DNA of 6,537 nt. Source: Prevotellaceae bacterium. GTDB lineage: Bacteria; Bacteroidota; Bacteroidia; Bacteroidales; UBA932. Of this stretch, positions 6,181 to 6,537 are shown piece after piece. The stretch spans positions 1 to 6,537 of the forward strand of contig JAISRS010000112.1 of NCBI GenBank assembly GCA_031273485.1. Reading direction: 5' to 3'. The translations under genes and the position numbers were made by a program. Below the pieces are notes generated by a model. The model ran no database searches, was not told where the DNA came from, and saw only the letters and a list, made by a program, of their open reading frames with translations. Positions within the stretch are counted from its first letter, which is position 1; each line of letters begins with the position of its first letter.

Positions 6181-6537
6181 TCATTTTTCTTCAGATGCAT
6201 CACATTTATCCATCAAATCATTCGTTTCCGCCTTCCTTTCCCGTATTCTCACTATCACTCCCACCTGCTGTTCGGTATGTTCATCCGGCGCTATCCGGTT
6301 GATTTTTACTTCAAACAGCTCCGTGTATCCCAAGTTCAGGAACCGGCTGATTGCTTTGTTTTCTCCTCTGGGGATATATCCGAGTTTGGTTGTTTTGTAG
6401 TAAATAATTACGGCATAGGGGTCGAACGGGTTTGTAGGTTCGGCTTTTAAGTTCAGTTCCGTTCCTATTTTCAGGTCGTAGAATACATCTATCCCGTCGT
6501 AGTAGGTGAATCCTGCAATGTCGAAAGTAGCAAAATG
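6181..6537 (-). CDS. Stand-alone HIRAN-domain protein, 5' end cut off by the window
   Basis: Reading the minus strand from the window edge gives 118 residues in one open frame ending at TGA (6183-6181). The frame contains a HIRAN domain: FDIAGFTYYDG (5-15), a strand ending KIGTELNLKAEP (23-34), the signature NPFDPYAVIIYY (36-47), then KLGYIPRGEN (51-60) and SRFLNLGY (64-71), finishing with FEVKINRI and VGVIVRIRE. HIRAN domains, known from HLTF/Rad5-type proteins, bind DNA ends or damaged DNA; bacterial members include short stand-alone forms. The domain begins at the window edge, so perhaps only 5-15 N-terminal residues are missing, beyond 6537. A charged tail (101-118) follows. A 193-bp spacer with its own promoter separates it from cas5, so it is probably a separate unit. 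About 49% of its third codon positions are G/C by hand count, above the cas samples. Confidence 0.85.
   Translation of the reverse strand, partial: HFATFDIAGFTYYDGIDVFYDLKIGTELNLKAEPTNPFDPYAVIIYYKTTKLGYIPRGENKAISRFLNLGYTELFEVKINRIAPDEHTEQQVGVIVRIRERKAETNDLMDKCDASEEK

Noticed and set aside
1..6537. CRISPR repeat array
   Set aside because: No 25-40 nt unit recurring with regular spacing was seen in the spacers or window ends; only isolated inverted repeats.

Overview
This window is almost entirely a minus-strand type I CRISPR-Cas effector operon from a member of the Bacteroidota, most likely Bacteroidales. Three things point there. The cas5, cas8 and cas7 proteins look like the 'PGING' set (Cas5p, Csp2, Csp1) first named from Porphyromonas gingivalis and usually grouped with subtype I-C. 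The only good promoter match is the Bacteroidota -7 box TAnnTTTG. The starts have AT-rich leaders rather than Shine-Dalgarno sequences. Family assignments come from motif recognition and memory of the families; no search was run.

Layout, read on the minus strand from right to left. At the right edge (6181-6537) lies the C-terminal part of a stand-alone HIRAN-domain protein that ends in three consecutive stop codons. A 193-bp AT-rich spacer (5988-6180) follows, with a TAATTTTG -7 box inside a palindrome. The operon then runs cas5 (5987-5232), cas8/csp2 (5235-3700, 4-nt ATGA overlap), cas7/csp1 (3679-2759, after a 20-nt gap) and cas3 (about 2802-505, overlapping the cas7 end). A 125-codon gene of unknown function (467-90) follows 37 nt after cas3. 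A long near-perfect hairpin (31-82) closes the unit.

Expected joint function: Cas7 forms the crRNA-binding backbone, Cas5 caps the crRNA 5' handle and, if the I-C assignment holds, also cuts pre-crRNA. Cas8 reads the PAM and Cas3 (HD nuclease plus helicase) degrades the target. The cas8 3' end has an in-frame ATG after an AT-rich stretch that could yield a separate 140-residue Cas11-like small subunit. No cas6, cas4, cas1, cas2 or CRISPR array is in the window.

The core is a recognisable known system. The less explained parts are the possible internal Cas11, the uncharacterised gene at the operon end, the HIRAN neighbour and the palindromic promoter.
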